A DNA stretch of 64,000 bases from Legionella_A sp963772805 (GTDB lineage: Bacteria; Pseudomonadota; Gammaproteobacteria; Legionellales; Legionellaceae), in contig CAVYYU010000005.1 of NCBI GenBank assembly GCA_963772805.1, forward strand, positions 1 to 64,000, in the 5' to 3' direction. The notes under the pieces were generated by a model that was not told the origin of the DNA, searched no databases, and was given only the letters and a program-made list of their open reading frames with translations. Shown in pieces: positions 24,939 through 33,872 of the stretch; position 1 is the stretch's first letter, and every line of letters starts with the position of its first letter. A program made the position numbers and the translations under genes.

Positions 24939-24995
24939 AGGTTACGAGAAAATTCTACTTTTGGCATCAGTTATTTTTCGGGGAGATTACCTCTT

Positions 24996-25944
24996 CGTCA
25001 CCGATAACGGTAAGGGGATGCCGGCACACTTGATAAGCCAACTTGGCCAGATGGGAGTCAGCCATGGAAAATCCTCGTCCGGGCACAGCGGAAGTGGCCT
25101 AGGACTATACCATGCTAAGCAGACTGCAGAATCCTGTGGTGGCTCCTTGGAAATTACATCCACCGAAGGACAAGGATCGACCATCAAATTTATTCTACCA
25201 TTAGCTGAGGCTCCGAAATGGTTTGCTCACAAAATTGATTTAACCGGAAAAAAATATCTGATCTCTCTGGATGACGACACGAGCATCCATCAAATATGGG
25301 CTGGCCGCTTGCAAGGTCTTTCAGGTGATCCGCGGTTTAAAAACATTGAGCATATTAAGTTCCAGTCCGGTGAGGCCTTTGAAAAATATGTCTATGCCAA
25401 TATGAACAAACTTAAAGAGACTTTGTTTCTGGTGGACTTCGAATTGCTGAACCAAGCGAAGACTGGCCTTGATCTAATCGAAGAGCTTGGTCTTGAAAAA
25501 TATGGAGTTCTTGTTACCAGCCGTTATGAAGAAAAAAATATTCAAGACCGCGCTTCGCGCATTAACCTGCATCTTTTACAAAAGGCCCTGGCTGGATTTG
25601 TACCTTTTGAGATCCAGAAACCTAGACTTAAAGTAGACGTGGTGGTTTTGGATGACGATGATTTAGTAATCATGATGTGGAAAATGGCTGCCAAGGAGAA
25701 TTCAAAATCAATTTTATGTTTTTCGAACCGCGACGCGCTTTTTGCCAAGCTTTCAGAAATTGATCACGGTTCCCCATTTTACGTTGATGAAAATCTTGGG
25801 AATGAAGTTAAAGGCGAGGTCGTTACCAAAGAACTTTTCGACCTTGGTTTTAAAAACTTATACCTTGCTACAGGCTATCCCGCAGAGCAGTTTAAGCATA
25901 TAACTTGGGTTAAGGCCGTGGTTGGTAAAGCTCCTGTTCTCTAA
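24996..25944 (+). pseudogene. hybrid sensor histidine kinase, 3' fragment with two receiver-like domains
   Basis: This continues the ATPase domain with TDNGKGMPAHL (G1) and SGLGLYHAK (G2). Two receiver-like modules follow. The first has DDDTS at its first strand and LVDFELLNQAKTGLDLIEEL with a possible acceptor Asp. The second (VVVLDDDDLVIMMWKMAAKE, FYVDENLGNEVKGEV, ATGYPAEQF) has a clearer DxxLG acceptor and a Lys-poor end. The normal start is lost; a frame from 24823 is only IS antisense joined to it. The architecture fits a phosphorelay hybrid kinase. Confidence 0.88.
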
Positions 25945-26293
25945 CACTCAACGCCCTGTGATATTTATGATATCAATTTATCACTGACAACGGTTTTTAA
26001 TTATAAGCATACCTTTGAAAACAGCATCGCTGAGCTGAGGTGGAAATTTGTTTAGTTTATTATGTTCTACTCTTGCTTGTGTTTCATCTATTTGATCAAA
26101 AATATCATTTTTGGTATTCCTGGTTCAATTTAACTTATGGGTAAGAATACTCATAAATTAAGCTCTCTTGATAACATTAGTTATGAGGAAACTCGTGAAC
26201 GATGAGATAAATTTGCATATTAATAAGATTGATCTATGCTCACATTGATCCATTTTGGATCAGATGGACGAAATGAATAATAAGGGAGATTAT
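25945..26293. other. intergenic, one imperfect inverted repeat
   Basis: TTAACTTATGGGTA (26130-26143) and TACTCATAAATTAA (26148-26161) form a 14-bp stem with two mismatches; it could end transcription of the kinase operon or be an operator. No gene is seen. Confidence 0.4.
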
Positions 26294-26509
26294 ATGAAAA
26301 TCAAATTATCAGTGGTTGGAATATTAATAGCGACTTCCATGGTGGTGGCTGCTGAGCCCCTCCAGGCAGCATGTTTTAAGCACAAGCCAGGATGGCACAT
26401 GGTTTCGAAAAAATGTAACATCAAGCCTGCTGAAACTTGGCAAGAATATGCTAGCGGAGTCTATACCAAGCCACTAACAGGAAAGAGCTTTTTTTTCATG
26501 TCTAAATAA
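26294..26509 (+). CDS. small secreted protein, 71 aa
   Basis: ATG 26294 follows AAGGGAG. The signal peptide MKIKLSVVGILIATSMVVAA has a probable cut after LQA, leaving a 45-residue basic mature part with two cysteines (ACFKHKPGWH, KKCNIKPAETW), probably a disulfide. No known family. It is likely periplasmic or exported. It stands alone between the kinase remnant and the minus-strand ATPase gene. Confidence 0.65.
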   Translation: MKIKLSVVGILIATSMVVAAEPLQAACFKHKPGWHMVSKKCNIKPAETWQEYASGVYTKPLTGKSFFFMSK

Positions 26510-26774
26510 TAGTAGCTCGGCCTTGACCTGACAGTCGCTGGTTTTTGGCGGTGCCTGTTTGGTCAAGAATACCTGCCATTAACATTGCTATTTTAAGCTT
26601 TTTTTATTTTAGCTCGAGCATGTCTGCTACAGGATAAGCTGACATGACATCATATATTAATGTTAGCTGAAATATTCACTGTGCTTTTAATGAAATACTG
26701 AAATTTAACCACGACAATTGCTATCTACCCACCTGAGATATACAGCGTTAAGGCTCTTGTTATTATCATGATCA
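26510..26774. other. intergenic, nothing recognised
   Basis: This is AT-rich space between convergent genes. TTATTATCATGATCATTAA near 26760 is palindromic at its centre. No gene is seen. Confidence 0.4.
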
Positions 26775-27800
26775 TTAACTTGGTCTGGGAGATTGGGGAT
26801 CTGTCTCATCTTCTACTTCGTTATCCTCAAAATCAAGGCCTTTTAGATCGAGTGGTGGTGGTTTTTTGGTGGTTGGTTCGTCTCTATCGGGTGATGATGC
26901 GGGTGAGTCTATGTTTAATGTCTCTTCATCGTCATCAATTCTCAGGCCTTCTAAATCAAGTGTTAATCCAGACGGTTTGGTGCATGGCTTTAACCAAGAG
27001 AATATTTTTTTGGTTGATGAGGGGCTGTCGAGATCGGATTGCTCATCCTCTGATTCTGATGAATAAGCTGACGTGGTAGAAACAGGGGATGAGGTTGCAC
27101 TTGATCTTCCAAATTCTTGTTCTATGGAGTCACAGTAATTCAGGAATCTATGGTTGCTATCTTGCCTAATATTGCTTTTGGCTTTTTTGTATTCATGCTC
27201 TAGTTTAGTTGTGTACAGCGGTGAATTTACTACTATCACAGCGCCCTTTGGGTGTGCTTTCGTGTCTATGTTTGCTCTTTGTATTATTTCATTGGGTAAA
27301 TTACTCGTATTTCCTATTTCTAATGTTCCTGTTCCTGTTCTTAGCACTCGGCTAATAATAGCTAATCCCAGTCCTTCGCCCCCGTTGCTCGATTTGATAT
27401 GTTCTTTTTCTTCCCCATTATTGGATTTTAATTGTGTTTCAATATAATTCACTAACTTATTGTCTTTTGTTAAGGCGTCAAATAATCCACCTTTTGTGAT
27501 TCCGTTACCATTATCTATCGCTATACAGGTTACTCCTTTAGTATCTGCGCTAACGTATAAATCTAGTTGAGTAGCACCTTCGCGAACTGAATTTTTAAAA
27601 TATTCCATTAATGAAAATGCATTATTAACCCCGAAAAAAGCGGGAGATTTTGAAATTTCCATAAAGTCGTTTTCCGGATTAGCTGAGTTGCTAAGCGCTT
27701 CTATCAATTGATTAGTTAGTGCCTCGCGTATATTATTCGCCGCCAGATTTCTGCCAAAATCATCCTTAGGAATTTTAGTTTGTACGTGTAAAATTAACAT
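26775..27800 (-). CDS. stand-alone GHKL/HATPase-domain protein with acidic tail
   Basis: Residues 1-190 form a histidine-kinase-like ATP-binding domain: N-box NSVREGATQLD (about 70-80), G1 IAIDNGNGIT (about 94-102) and G2 SNGGEGLGLAIISR (about 138-151). There is no dimerisation His, receiver or sensor, so it is not a classical kinase. Residues 230-341 are a low-complexity acidic Ser/Pro/Asp tail with two related motifs (LDLEGLRIDDDEE and LDLKGLDFEDNEVEDE). ATG 27800 has AAGAGGAAA upstream. Such architecture could be an anti-sigma-like kinase or, given the disordered tail and organism, a translocated effector; both are inference. Confidence 0.8.
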   Translation of the reverse strand: MLILHVQTKIPKDDFGRNLAANNIREALTNQLIEALSNSANPENDFMEISKSPAFFGVNNAFSLMEYFKNSVREGATQLDLYVSADTKGVTCIAIDNGNGITKGGLFDALTKDNKLVNYIETQLKSNNGEEKEHIKSSNGGEGLGLAIISRVLRTGTGTLEIGNTSNLPNEIIQRANIDTKAHPKGAVIVVNSPLYTTKLEHEYKKAKSNIRQDSNHRFLNYCDSIEQEFGRSSATSSPVSTTSAYSSESEDEQSDLDSPSSTKKIFSWLKPCTKPSGLTLDLEGLRIDDDEETLNIDSPASSPDRDEPTTKKPPPLDLKGLDFEDNEVEDETDPQSPRPS

Positions 27801-27996
27801 GATTTTTTCCTCTTTTAAGAAGAAAGCCTATATCGTATGAGTTTAGTACAAATTTTGATTTGTTTGCGGTTGTTTCGATTAAACAATAGAGCAGGGTTTG
27901 TTTCTGGATGGTTTTATGAAGTGCAGCGCATGTTCCAGGAAAATCACGAGGGAGGTCTATGTTGGGCTCCATCAATGAGAGAGTGGTGTAAAACAT
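27775..27996 (-). CDS. small ORF overlapping the ATPase gene start
   Basis: This 73-residue frame (65 from ATG 27972, MEPNIDLPRDF) runs into the first 26 bases of the ATPase gene. A small protein next to a stand-alone HATPase recalls STAS/ATPase pairs, but I see no STAS motif (ALHKTIQKQTLLYCLIETTA). It may be real and coupled, or chance. Confidence 0.3.
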   Translation of the reverse strand: MFYTTLSLMEPNIDLPRDFPGTCAALHKTIQKQTLLYCLIETTANKSKFVLNSYDIGFLLKRGKNHVNFTRTN

Positions 27997-28357
27997 GACT
28001 ACTTGTTAAAGGTGGTAAAAAAATGGTTAAAAAAACGTTAACCGCCGATTGCATGAAATAAGGAATGCAGAGGCTTGGGCAAACTCAGAATATTGCTGTC
28101 TTGACGGTGGGGTTCACTATATATGTACGGAAGCTGCGTCTGAAAATTTTGCTATCATGTGACATATTGCGTTGAATCTAATTACAAATTATAGATAACG
28201 ACCTCGAAAAATTACCTAAATCTTTAGATGGTCGTATCGTATTATGAAATGGTCGTATCGTATTATGAAAAACTTGTAAGAGCAATGATTTTAATTTGCG
28301 TTACAAGGTGTTCCATTGTTATTACTTTATAATTTCACTAGGGAAAGGAAATATATT
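27997..28357. other. intergenic with a 21-bp direct repeat
   Basis: This is a divergent promoter region between the ATPase-side genes and the secreted protein gene. The only clear structure is the tandem repeat at 28229-28270. Confidence 0.5.
28229..28270 (+). repeat. two exact tandem 21-bp units
   Basis: TGGTCGTATCGTATTATGAA + A is repeated exactly, about 90 bp before the secreted protein start. Two-turn spacing (21 bp) makes it a candidate activator or repressor site array, or a simple duplication. Confidence 0.75.
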
Positions 28358-28999
28358 ATGAATGTAAATACTATCAAACCAAAAAATAATAAATCATGTT
28401 TGCTCAAAAGTTCATTAATCGTACTAACTGCAGTGCCATTATTGGCTTTATCGAGCTCTCTTTTTGCAGCCACTGGAAAATTAGTATTAGTGAACTCTCT
28501 TGCAAAAGTTGTTACAGGTAATCCAGGCTCTTCTGCATCAGACGTTAAAGTGGTAATTAGTGATTCTACTGGTGTTTGTTCAACCACTAATACAGTGGCT
28601 TACAATGGCGTGTTAACAGTGAACTGGGATGATTCAAAAACACACTCATCTTCACAATGCACAGGCATTACATCTGTTGCTGTTTCTGCTCTCAAAACCA
28701 GCAGTGGTTTGGTTCAGTACGACAGCACTGCAAATGCGACACCGCCAGCAGTAGCAACTGCCGCAACGACCTTTACTGCGCCAACAACCGCAATTGCAAA
28801 TCTTCTGCTCGTTGTTACTGGTAGTGCATCACCAGCTATGACTGGTAGTGCTACTGTTTGGGGATCAGCATTAGGTGTAGCCCCAATATACGCAACTACA
28901 AATGGATTGATTGCCACCACCGGTATTATGGGTGCTGTAGGTATGGCGGGCATCAAAGCCGAGAATGCAATGCGGCTACGTGCTATAGACCCAGCTTAA
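28358..28999 (+). CDS. secreted Ala/Thr/Ser-rich protein, 213 aa
   Basis: ATG 28358 follows GGAAAGGAAA. The signal peptide spans LKSSLIVLTAVPLLALSSSL with a probable cut after LFA. The mature part is rich in Thr, Ser, Ala and Val with a beta-strand pattern (GKLVLVNSLAKVVTGN, VLTVNWDDSKTHSS) and two cysteines, and ends AENAMRLRAIDPA. It may be an exported or surface protein of pilin-like or beta-sandwich type; no family is recognised. A hairpin at 29037 follows. Confidence 0.7.
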   Translation: MNVNTIKPKNNKSCLLKSSLIVLTAVPLLALSSSLFAATGKLVLVNSLAKVVTGNPGSSASDVKVVISDSTGVCSTTNTVAYNGVLTVNWDDSKTHSSSQCTGITSVAVSALKTSSGLVQYDSTANATPPAVATAATTFTAPTTAIANLLLVVTGSASPAMTGSATVWGSALGVAPIYATTNGLIATTGIMGAVGMAGIKAENAMRLRAIDPA

Positions 29000-29036
29000 T
29001 AGCCATTAGTGGTTTGTGTTCTTTTTTATTTATTAA

Positions 29037-29062
29037 ATCATCCCCGCGAGAGTGGGGATGAT
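29037..29062 (+). terminator. hairpin after the secreted protein gene
   Basis: ATCATCCCC-GCGAGAGT-GGGGATGAT is a perfect 9-bp stem 38 bases after the stop. The T-rich tail is weak (GTTTGTG). It is a likely terminator or mRNA-stabilising hairpin. Confidence 0.5.
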
Positions 29063-29339
29063 GTTTGTGCGGGGTTTAATGGGCTTTAATTATCTATTGA
29101 TAGGCCTGCCATCCTAGAAGCAGATATTGATCTTATCCTGATTTGCCAGACACCTGGCGCAGGGAATAAATCGCCCAAGCCGCGGTAAAGAGCAAATAAT
29201 AATCCTGATCAATAAACAATCCGTAAAAATTTAGCTCCCCCCCAATTTAAAATTTAAACTCTTGAAAGTGTGGCTGCGTACATCACGTAAGTGTGGACTT
29301 ATCAAAACTGAATCTAGCTAGTGCTTGTGATGGATTTGT

Positions 29340-29574
29340 ATTCATGTATGGTTGTTGGCTTGTAAAGACCTTCATGCTGATTATGGATGTCTGACAATGG
29401 CTTTATGACGTCGTAAACCTTATCTCTCACTCGGATAAAGGTGCTCAATATTACTCCCGGGATTATCAAACATCATGTATTTGAACACATTGAAGTACAC
29501 TACAACTGAAGTGATTCCAATCGACGGTTGGCTACAAAACGCTCAAATCGTTTGAGGCTAAAATGGCGGCTTAG
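29340..29574 (+). pseudogene. decayed IS3-family transposase remnant
   Basis: Pieces of an IS3 OrfB C-terminus lie in shifting frames: SHSDKGAQYYSRDYQ (29430-29475), VFEHIEVHYN, then QSTVGYKTLKSFEAKMAA with a stop at 29572. At least two frameshifts and several stops separate them. It is an old insertion, unrelated to the recent IS copies. The rest of the 29063-29628 gap shows nothing else. Confidence 0.75.
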
Positions 29575-29628
29575 CAATATGTCTGATTTTCTGGGGCAAG
29601 ATCAAATTTGAGAAGTGAGAGTTTAAAG

Positions 29629-31416
29629 ATGGTTTATGAACGTGTGAAGGAATATTTTTTAGAGTCCGGAGAACGATACATCGCTTTACTGCTCGTTATT
29701 GGGGTGATAATGGCGGTAGTTGGAATAGTGGCCATAACAGCGCTTTTCGCTTCGTGGCAAGTTGGATTTTGGGCCGCTCTAACGCAAATGAATATGCCGC
29801 TCTATATGGAAAGTATTCAAACATTTGTTATGTTAACTGCAAGTTATATTGGGGTAAGTGTTATACAAGATTACCTTGTCGGAATGCTTTCAATTAACTG
29901 GCGCAATTGGCTGACGACAAAATTAATTGATAAATATACGTCACATGAAGGAAATAACTATTTGGATTTAGAGCGCCACAGCTCAGAGCTTGAAAATCCT
30001 GCACAGCGCATTCAGGAAGAAGTTAAATTATTTGTGGACCAAACATTTTCGCTGGGCATCAATCTCTTCCAATCAATATTGCTTGTCGCCACGTTTATTG
30101 GAACTTTATGGGCAGTCGGGGGCTCACTGACGATTGTCAGTATAACTATACCTGGATATTTGGTTTGGGTAGCCGTTCTGTATGCGGCTATGTCTACGGG
30201 TTTAACTTATTTAATTGGACAACCCTTAACAACATTGACTAACGATCAACAGAATTTGGAGGCAGATTTCCGAAGCAGCATCGAGAATTTGAGTCATGAT
30301 GCGGAGAGTATTGCTCAAGACCATGGCGAGATTTATTACCAACAGGCATTAAATGATAGGTTTCGAGCAGTTAATAATAATGCATATCAGCTACTTGGGG
30401 TAAGAATTAATCTAACGGCGTTTAATGCGTTTTATCAACAACTATCAGGAGTAATACCCTATGTTTTATCCGCACCGCTCTACTTTTCTGGCATGGTCGG
30501 CTTAGGTCAGCTCATGCAAATTGGATTTGCATTTAGTCAAATTCAGGAGGCATTTGGCTGGTTTAGTAATTCGTATGAAACTTTTGCACGCTATAGAACC
30601 AGTGTTGAGCGTATAACTGCTTTAGAAAATGGTATGAAAAATGGCGGCTTAACGACAACAGCGAAATCTATCGTGGTTCAACAAAGTGAGTCTTGCGAGT
30701 TGAGTGTTCGTAATCTCAATATTCAATATCCATCCAGTACCGACTTCATGATCCGCGAATTGAATTTAACATTTCGTCCTGGTGAAAATACCTTAATCAA
30801 AGGACGATCAGGCTTGGGTAAAAGCACTTTATTTAAAGTGATAGCGGGAACGTGGGGCTATGGTAGTGGAGACGTATCTCTGAATGACAATAAGAAAATG
30901 TTCTTTCTACCTCAAAGACCCTCATTGCCTAATGATACCCTTAAAGCCGTTTTAGCTTACCCAGAGCCTGTTGGTACTTATACCAATGAACAATATGCAG
31001 CAGTATTACGAGAGGTGGGTGATCTGGATAGATTTATCGATGATCTGGACACTAAAGCCCCCTGGTCCAAGCGTTTGTCGCTTGGGCAGCAGCAACGCTT
31101 ATCGTTTGCGCGAGCCATCCTCCAGAAACCAGATTGGTTGTTTTTAGATGAAGCTACTGCATCACTTGATGAAGAAACTGAACAACATATGTATAGTCTT
31201 GTAAAAAACAAGTTGAGCAGTACTACCTTCGTGAGCATTGCGCATCGGTCTACCGTTGCACCGTTTCATGATCGGGTGGTTACGTTGGCGGCGGATGAAA
31301 ATAACAAATCGTGTCTCAGTGAGGAAAACAATTTTGCAGGGCGAATGGATGCTGTGAACGATATTGATTTACGGCTGAACCCTTCTTTGCCCCCCCTTGA
31401 TCCTGCTATGTGCTAA
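29629..31416 (+). CDS. ABC transporter, fused permease-ATPase (SbmA/YddA/ABCD type)
   Basis: This 595-residue protein starts at ATG 29629 (TTG 29608 possible). The N-terminal half has about six membrane helices (YIALLLVIGVIMAVVGIVAI; FQSILLVATFIGTLWAVGGS) with the conserved NWRNWLTTKLIDKY and LENPAQRIQEEV stretches of the SbmA/BacA-YddA-ABCD group. The ATPase half has Walker A GRSGLGKST, signature LSLGQQQRLSFARA, Walker B WLFLDEATASLDE and the switch His in SIAHRS. It is a homodimeric inner-membrane transporter; relatives carry fatty acyl-CoA, peptides or vitamin B12. The substrate is unknown. The C-terminal 50 residues are an unusual extension. Confidence 0.9.
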   Translation: MVYERVKEYFLESGERYIALLLVIGVIMAVVGIVAITALFASWQVGFWAALTQMNMPLYMESIQTFVMLTASYIGVSVIQDYLVGMLSINWRNWLTTKLIDKYTSHEGNNYLDLERHSSELENPAQRIQEEVKLFVDQTFSLGINLFQSILLVATFIGTLWAVGGSLTIVSITIPGYLVWVAVLYAAMSTGLTYLIGQPLTTLTNDQQNLEADFRSSIENLSHDAESIAQDHGEIYYQQALNDRFRAVNNNAYQLLGVRINLTAFNAFYQQLSGVIPYVLSAPLYFSGMVGLGQLMQIGFAFSQIQEAFGWFSNSYETFARYRTSVERITALENGMKNGGLTTTAKSIVVQQSESCELSVRNLNIQYPSSTDFMIRELNLTFRPGENTLIKGRSGLGKSTLFKVIAGTWGYGSGDVSLNDNKKMFFLPQRPSLPNDTLKAVLAYPEPVGTYTNEQYAAVLREVGDLDRFIDDLDTKAPWSKRLSLGQQQRLSFARAILQKPDWLFLDEATASLDEETEQHMYSLVKNKLSSTTFVSIAHRSTVAPFHDRVVTLAADENNKSCLSEENNFAGRMDAVNDIDLRLNPSLPPLDPAMC

Positions 31417-31472
31417 TCTTAATTTTCTTTGGTAAGATTCAGGAGAACTTTAACTTAATTGTGGGGATTTTC

Positions 31473-32555
31473 ATGCCAGGGATAGATGAAAAGAAGAAAG
31501 GTGGTGTATTTAGCAGAACCAACCAATTAAAAAAAGAGCACGACACAGGAAGGAGGAGCTCGCTATCAAGCATACCTGCGAGTGGTTCGGTGAGTGTGTC
31601 TCAGGTGGATGGTATTGCGATAAATGCAGCAAGCTCCGTAACGTCTTTAGAAGCATCGGCACAACTCAAAAAGGAAAAACAAGAAGAGCTACAGTTACCT
31701 TTAAATTCAGTCGCAAATTCAGGTCATGCAGAGCAGTCTGGATCTGAGTTAGTCGTAGCGGATCAAACAAAACCGCAAACTGCGGAATCAGGCGAAAAAT
31801 CAGTAGAAGCTGGGCTGGATAGCGATTCGTCATCTTGGGGAGATAGTCTCTCATTGGCGGGTGCGTATGAGCCCAATAGGCTACCTATGCTTGATATTGG
31901 TGATGATGTATTTAGTGAGCTTGATACACCAAAAACAGGTAATGACGTAACGAGTAGCTCGTCACCACAATCATCACGACGGTTTACAAGCCCAGCTTCA
32001 TTTCTTGGTAATAAATCTCGTGCGGAATTTGCACCAACATCGCAGGAAAAAAATCTTCAGCAGGAGATTATCGATGCTTTTTTAATGCTTGCAGGGATAA
32101 ACAAGGAAGCGTATACGGCCGATTATGAAATAAAGGACTCCACTCAATACAGTGCAGATCAGCTTAAAGCCGTTAAAATAAAAATGGATAACTTAATAGC
32201 TAATGTTAAGACGCTTTCCACTTCAAGTAGTGAATCGAAAGAAAAAGAAATTCAGGATTTATTACAGGTGTTTAATGGGGACGTTACTGGGATTCTTAAA
32301 ACCAATAATAAAGCCCTTTATACATTTATTGCCACAGTTACAACGGCGGTATTAACGTTTGCTGCTTGTGCCATAGCTGGTTTTAATCCATTAGCGGCTT
32401 CTGCATTACTAAACCTGGCAGTAACTGTTACGCCTAACCTTGTCGGTGGACTTGTCGGATTTTTTGTTGGGCATGTGAAAGATACGCGGAATAATGCTCC
32501 TATCACCGATTTTAATACGGAAGTAGGGAAAGTCGTAACCAGTTATAACAGTTAA
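31473..32555 (+). CDS. hypothetical protein with disordered N-terminus and membrane hairpin
   Basis: The 360-residue form starts at ATG 31473 (the frame is open from 31410). Residues 1-190 are low-complexity Ser/Glu/Gln-rich. A helical part follows (LQQEIIDAFLMLAGINKEAY), then a hydrophobic pair near the end (FIATVTTAVLTFAACAIAGF and ALLNLAVTVTPNLVGGLVGF) with a Gly-rich turn. No family is recognised. The layout, soluble disordered domain plus C-terminal membrane hairpin, is common in membrane-targeted effectors of Legionella-like bacteria; this is inference. Confidence 0.65.
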   Translation: MPGIDEKKKGGVFSRTNQLKKEHDTGRRSSLSSIPASGSVSVSQVDGIAINAASSVTSLEASAQLKKEKQEELQLPLNSVANSGHAEQSGSELVVADQTKPQTAESGEKSVEAGLDSDSSSWGDSLSLAGAYEPNRLPMLDIGDDVFSELDTPKTGNDVTSSSSPQSSRRFTSPASFLGNKSRAEFAPTSQEKNLQQEIIDAFLMLAGINKEAYTADYEIKDSTQYSADQLKAVKIKMDNLIANVKTLSTSSSESKEKEIQDLLQVFNGDVTGILKTNNKALYTFIATVTTAVLTFAACAIAGFNPLAASALLNLAVTVTPNLVGGLVGFFVGHVKDTRNNAPITDFNTEVGKVVTSYNS

Positions 32556-32580
32556 ACTTGCCTAAATAGAAAAAATTGCC

Positions 32581-32604
32581 AAGGCAACCTTGAGTGGTTG
32601 CCTT
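32581..32604 (+). terminator. rho-independent-like hairpin
   Basis: AAGGCAACC-TTGAGT-GGTTGCCTT is a perfect 9-bp stem 26 bases after the stop of the upstream gene, followed by ATTTAAAA. Confidence 0.7.
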
Positions 32605-32921
32605 ATTTAAAAGTTAACCACCTTTAAATATTAGTTCTGTGACCACTGGATTTAATGCACTGAAAGAAACGAATTAAAAAAGAAATTTGCAAAGTTGGGT
32701 TGTACGTTGTCGCAGCCCAACCCACATCCTACAGTGCTCTGTGCACACGAAATACCTTGCTCACTAGTGATATGCCCATTAAAATGCTCAACGCTGAAAT
32801 GGAATCCAATTGAAATCCTATCACTTACTAACTGTATCATTGTGTTAAAAACGTCCCATGGATTTTAATAATCATCAAGGAGTATACGAACAATTAAGCA
32901 AACCATAACTTTGGATTAAAT
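32605..32921. other. intergenic with GTTGGG hairpin
   Basis: The only structure is GTTGGGTTG...CAGCCCAAC at 32694-32721 (9-bp arms, one G-T pair), related to the longer elements at 33873 and 39854. The region also holds the leader of the omptin gene; AAGGAG lies at 32878, too far from the ATG to be its ribosome site. Confidence 0.45.
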
Positions 32922-33857
32922 ATGAAGAAAAAAATATGTCTTCTCGCTATAGCGTCTCTTCCCCTTTTATTTTCTGCAACTAGTTACGCATCTTATAATC
33001 AAACGGCCAAATATCACCAAGATGGCTTCTCGTTAAGCGCATCGTTGGGAGGCGTGTCCGGTGAGTCTCATGAATACGTTTATAATGAGGATGGCAGCAA
33101 GTTAAGCCAGTTAAACTGGAAAATAAAACCCGCACCAATCATCAAAGGTGAAATGAATTATGATTTATTGTCGTGGTTGACTCTAAATGCTCGGGGCTGG
33201 ACAACTTTTTCTAAAAGTAACGGTGTGATGGATGATTATGATTGGTTGGATCCTCACCGATCTGGTTGGACAGATTGGTCGCACCATGAGAATACTCAGA
33301 TTAATTATGCTAATGATCTCGATCTCAATGTAAGAGGGTGGTTTCTAAAGGCTCAGAATTACAGATTGGGTGTTGCCGCAGGTTATGAGCAAACAGCCTT
33401 TAGCTTTAAGGCAATCGGTGGTTGTTACCAATATTATTCCGGCACCTTGGTTGGCTGTTTTGAGAATGTTCCGGGAATTGGTTATCAACAGATATACCAT
33501 ACACCTTATCTGGGTTTAGCTGGTAACTATACAATTAATAAATTCCAATTCGGTGTACTGCTGAAAATGAGTAATTGGGTTCAGGCCGATGATGTCGATA
33601 ATCATTATTTGCGTAACATAACCTTTAAAGAGCACGGTGTGAAATCTAAGTATCAATCGGCGACGGTTGATGCGGGCTATCTATTCACAGAACATATGAG
33701 CGTTTTTGCTGAGGCGTCGTATAACCATTATTTAAATGGCAGAGCTTCGACCGAAATCATTGACAATGAAACGGGAGAGTTTGCTTATCTTCCAAATTCA
33801 GCTGGTTTAGACAATAAAAATTACACCATCTCACTGGGTGTGAAATACGTTTTTTAA
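32922..33857 (+). CDS. omptin-family outer membrane protease
   Basis: The 311-residue protein has a signal peptide (MKKKICLLAIASLPLLFSAT) cut after YAS. It forms a ten-strand outer membrane beta-barrel ending in the aromatic SLGVKYVF. The omptin catalytic residues are present: the Asp pair in GVMDDYDWLD (about 105/107) and Asp-His in DDVDNHYLR (about 226/228). Omptins such as OmpT, Pla and PgtE cleave host plasminogen, complement and antimicrobial peptides at basic sites. Length fits the family (about 310-320). It is flanked by hairpin repeats and followed by the MOMP gene. Confidence 0.92.
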   Translation: MKKKICLLAIASLPLLFSATSYASYNQTAKYHQDGFSLSASLGGVSGESHEYVYNEDGSKLSQLNWKIKPAPIIKGEMNYDLLSWLTLNARGWTTFSKSNGVMDDYDWLDPHRSGWTDWSHHENTQINYANDLDLNVRGWFLKAQNYRLGVAAGYEQTAFSFKAIGGCYQYYSGTLVGCFENVPGIGYQQIYHTPYLGLAGNYTINKFQFGVLLKMSNWVQADDVDNHYLRNITFKEHGVKSKYQSATVDAGYLFTEHMSVFAEASYNHYLNGRASTEIIDNETGEFAYLPNSAGLDNKNYTISLGVKYVF

Positions 33858-33872
33858 CCTTCTTATCGTTAG

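Larger units (their letters stand above)
23793..24991 (-). mobile_element. IS3-family element (1199 bp) inside the kinase gene
   Basis: The ends are GGTAATCCCCCC...(left) and ...GGGGAGATTACC (right), with an inner matching stretch AAAAGTAGA on both sides. It is flanked by the 4-bp duplication TCTT (23789-23792 and 24992-24995). Removing the element plus one TCTT gives VEVFVTDNGKGM, the expected G1 box of the kinase, which confirms the boundaries. It is a different subgroup from copies A-C. Confidence 0.93.

Noticed and set aside
24823..24995. N-terminal 58 codons of the open frame that runs into the kinase 3' part
   Set aside because: They are antisense sequence of the IS3 OrfA gene, so not native to the kinase.
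18270..25944. Lqs-type quorum-sensing locus
   Set aside because: No LqsA-like PLP synthase or LqsR-like regulator is present; only SDRs and a hybrid kinase.
29037..29062. ATCATCCCCGCGAGAGTGGGGATGAT resembles a type I-E CRISPR repeat
   Set aside because: Only one copy, no regularly spaced second repeat, no cas genes; it is better explained as a hairpin after the upstream gene.
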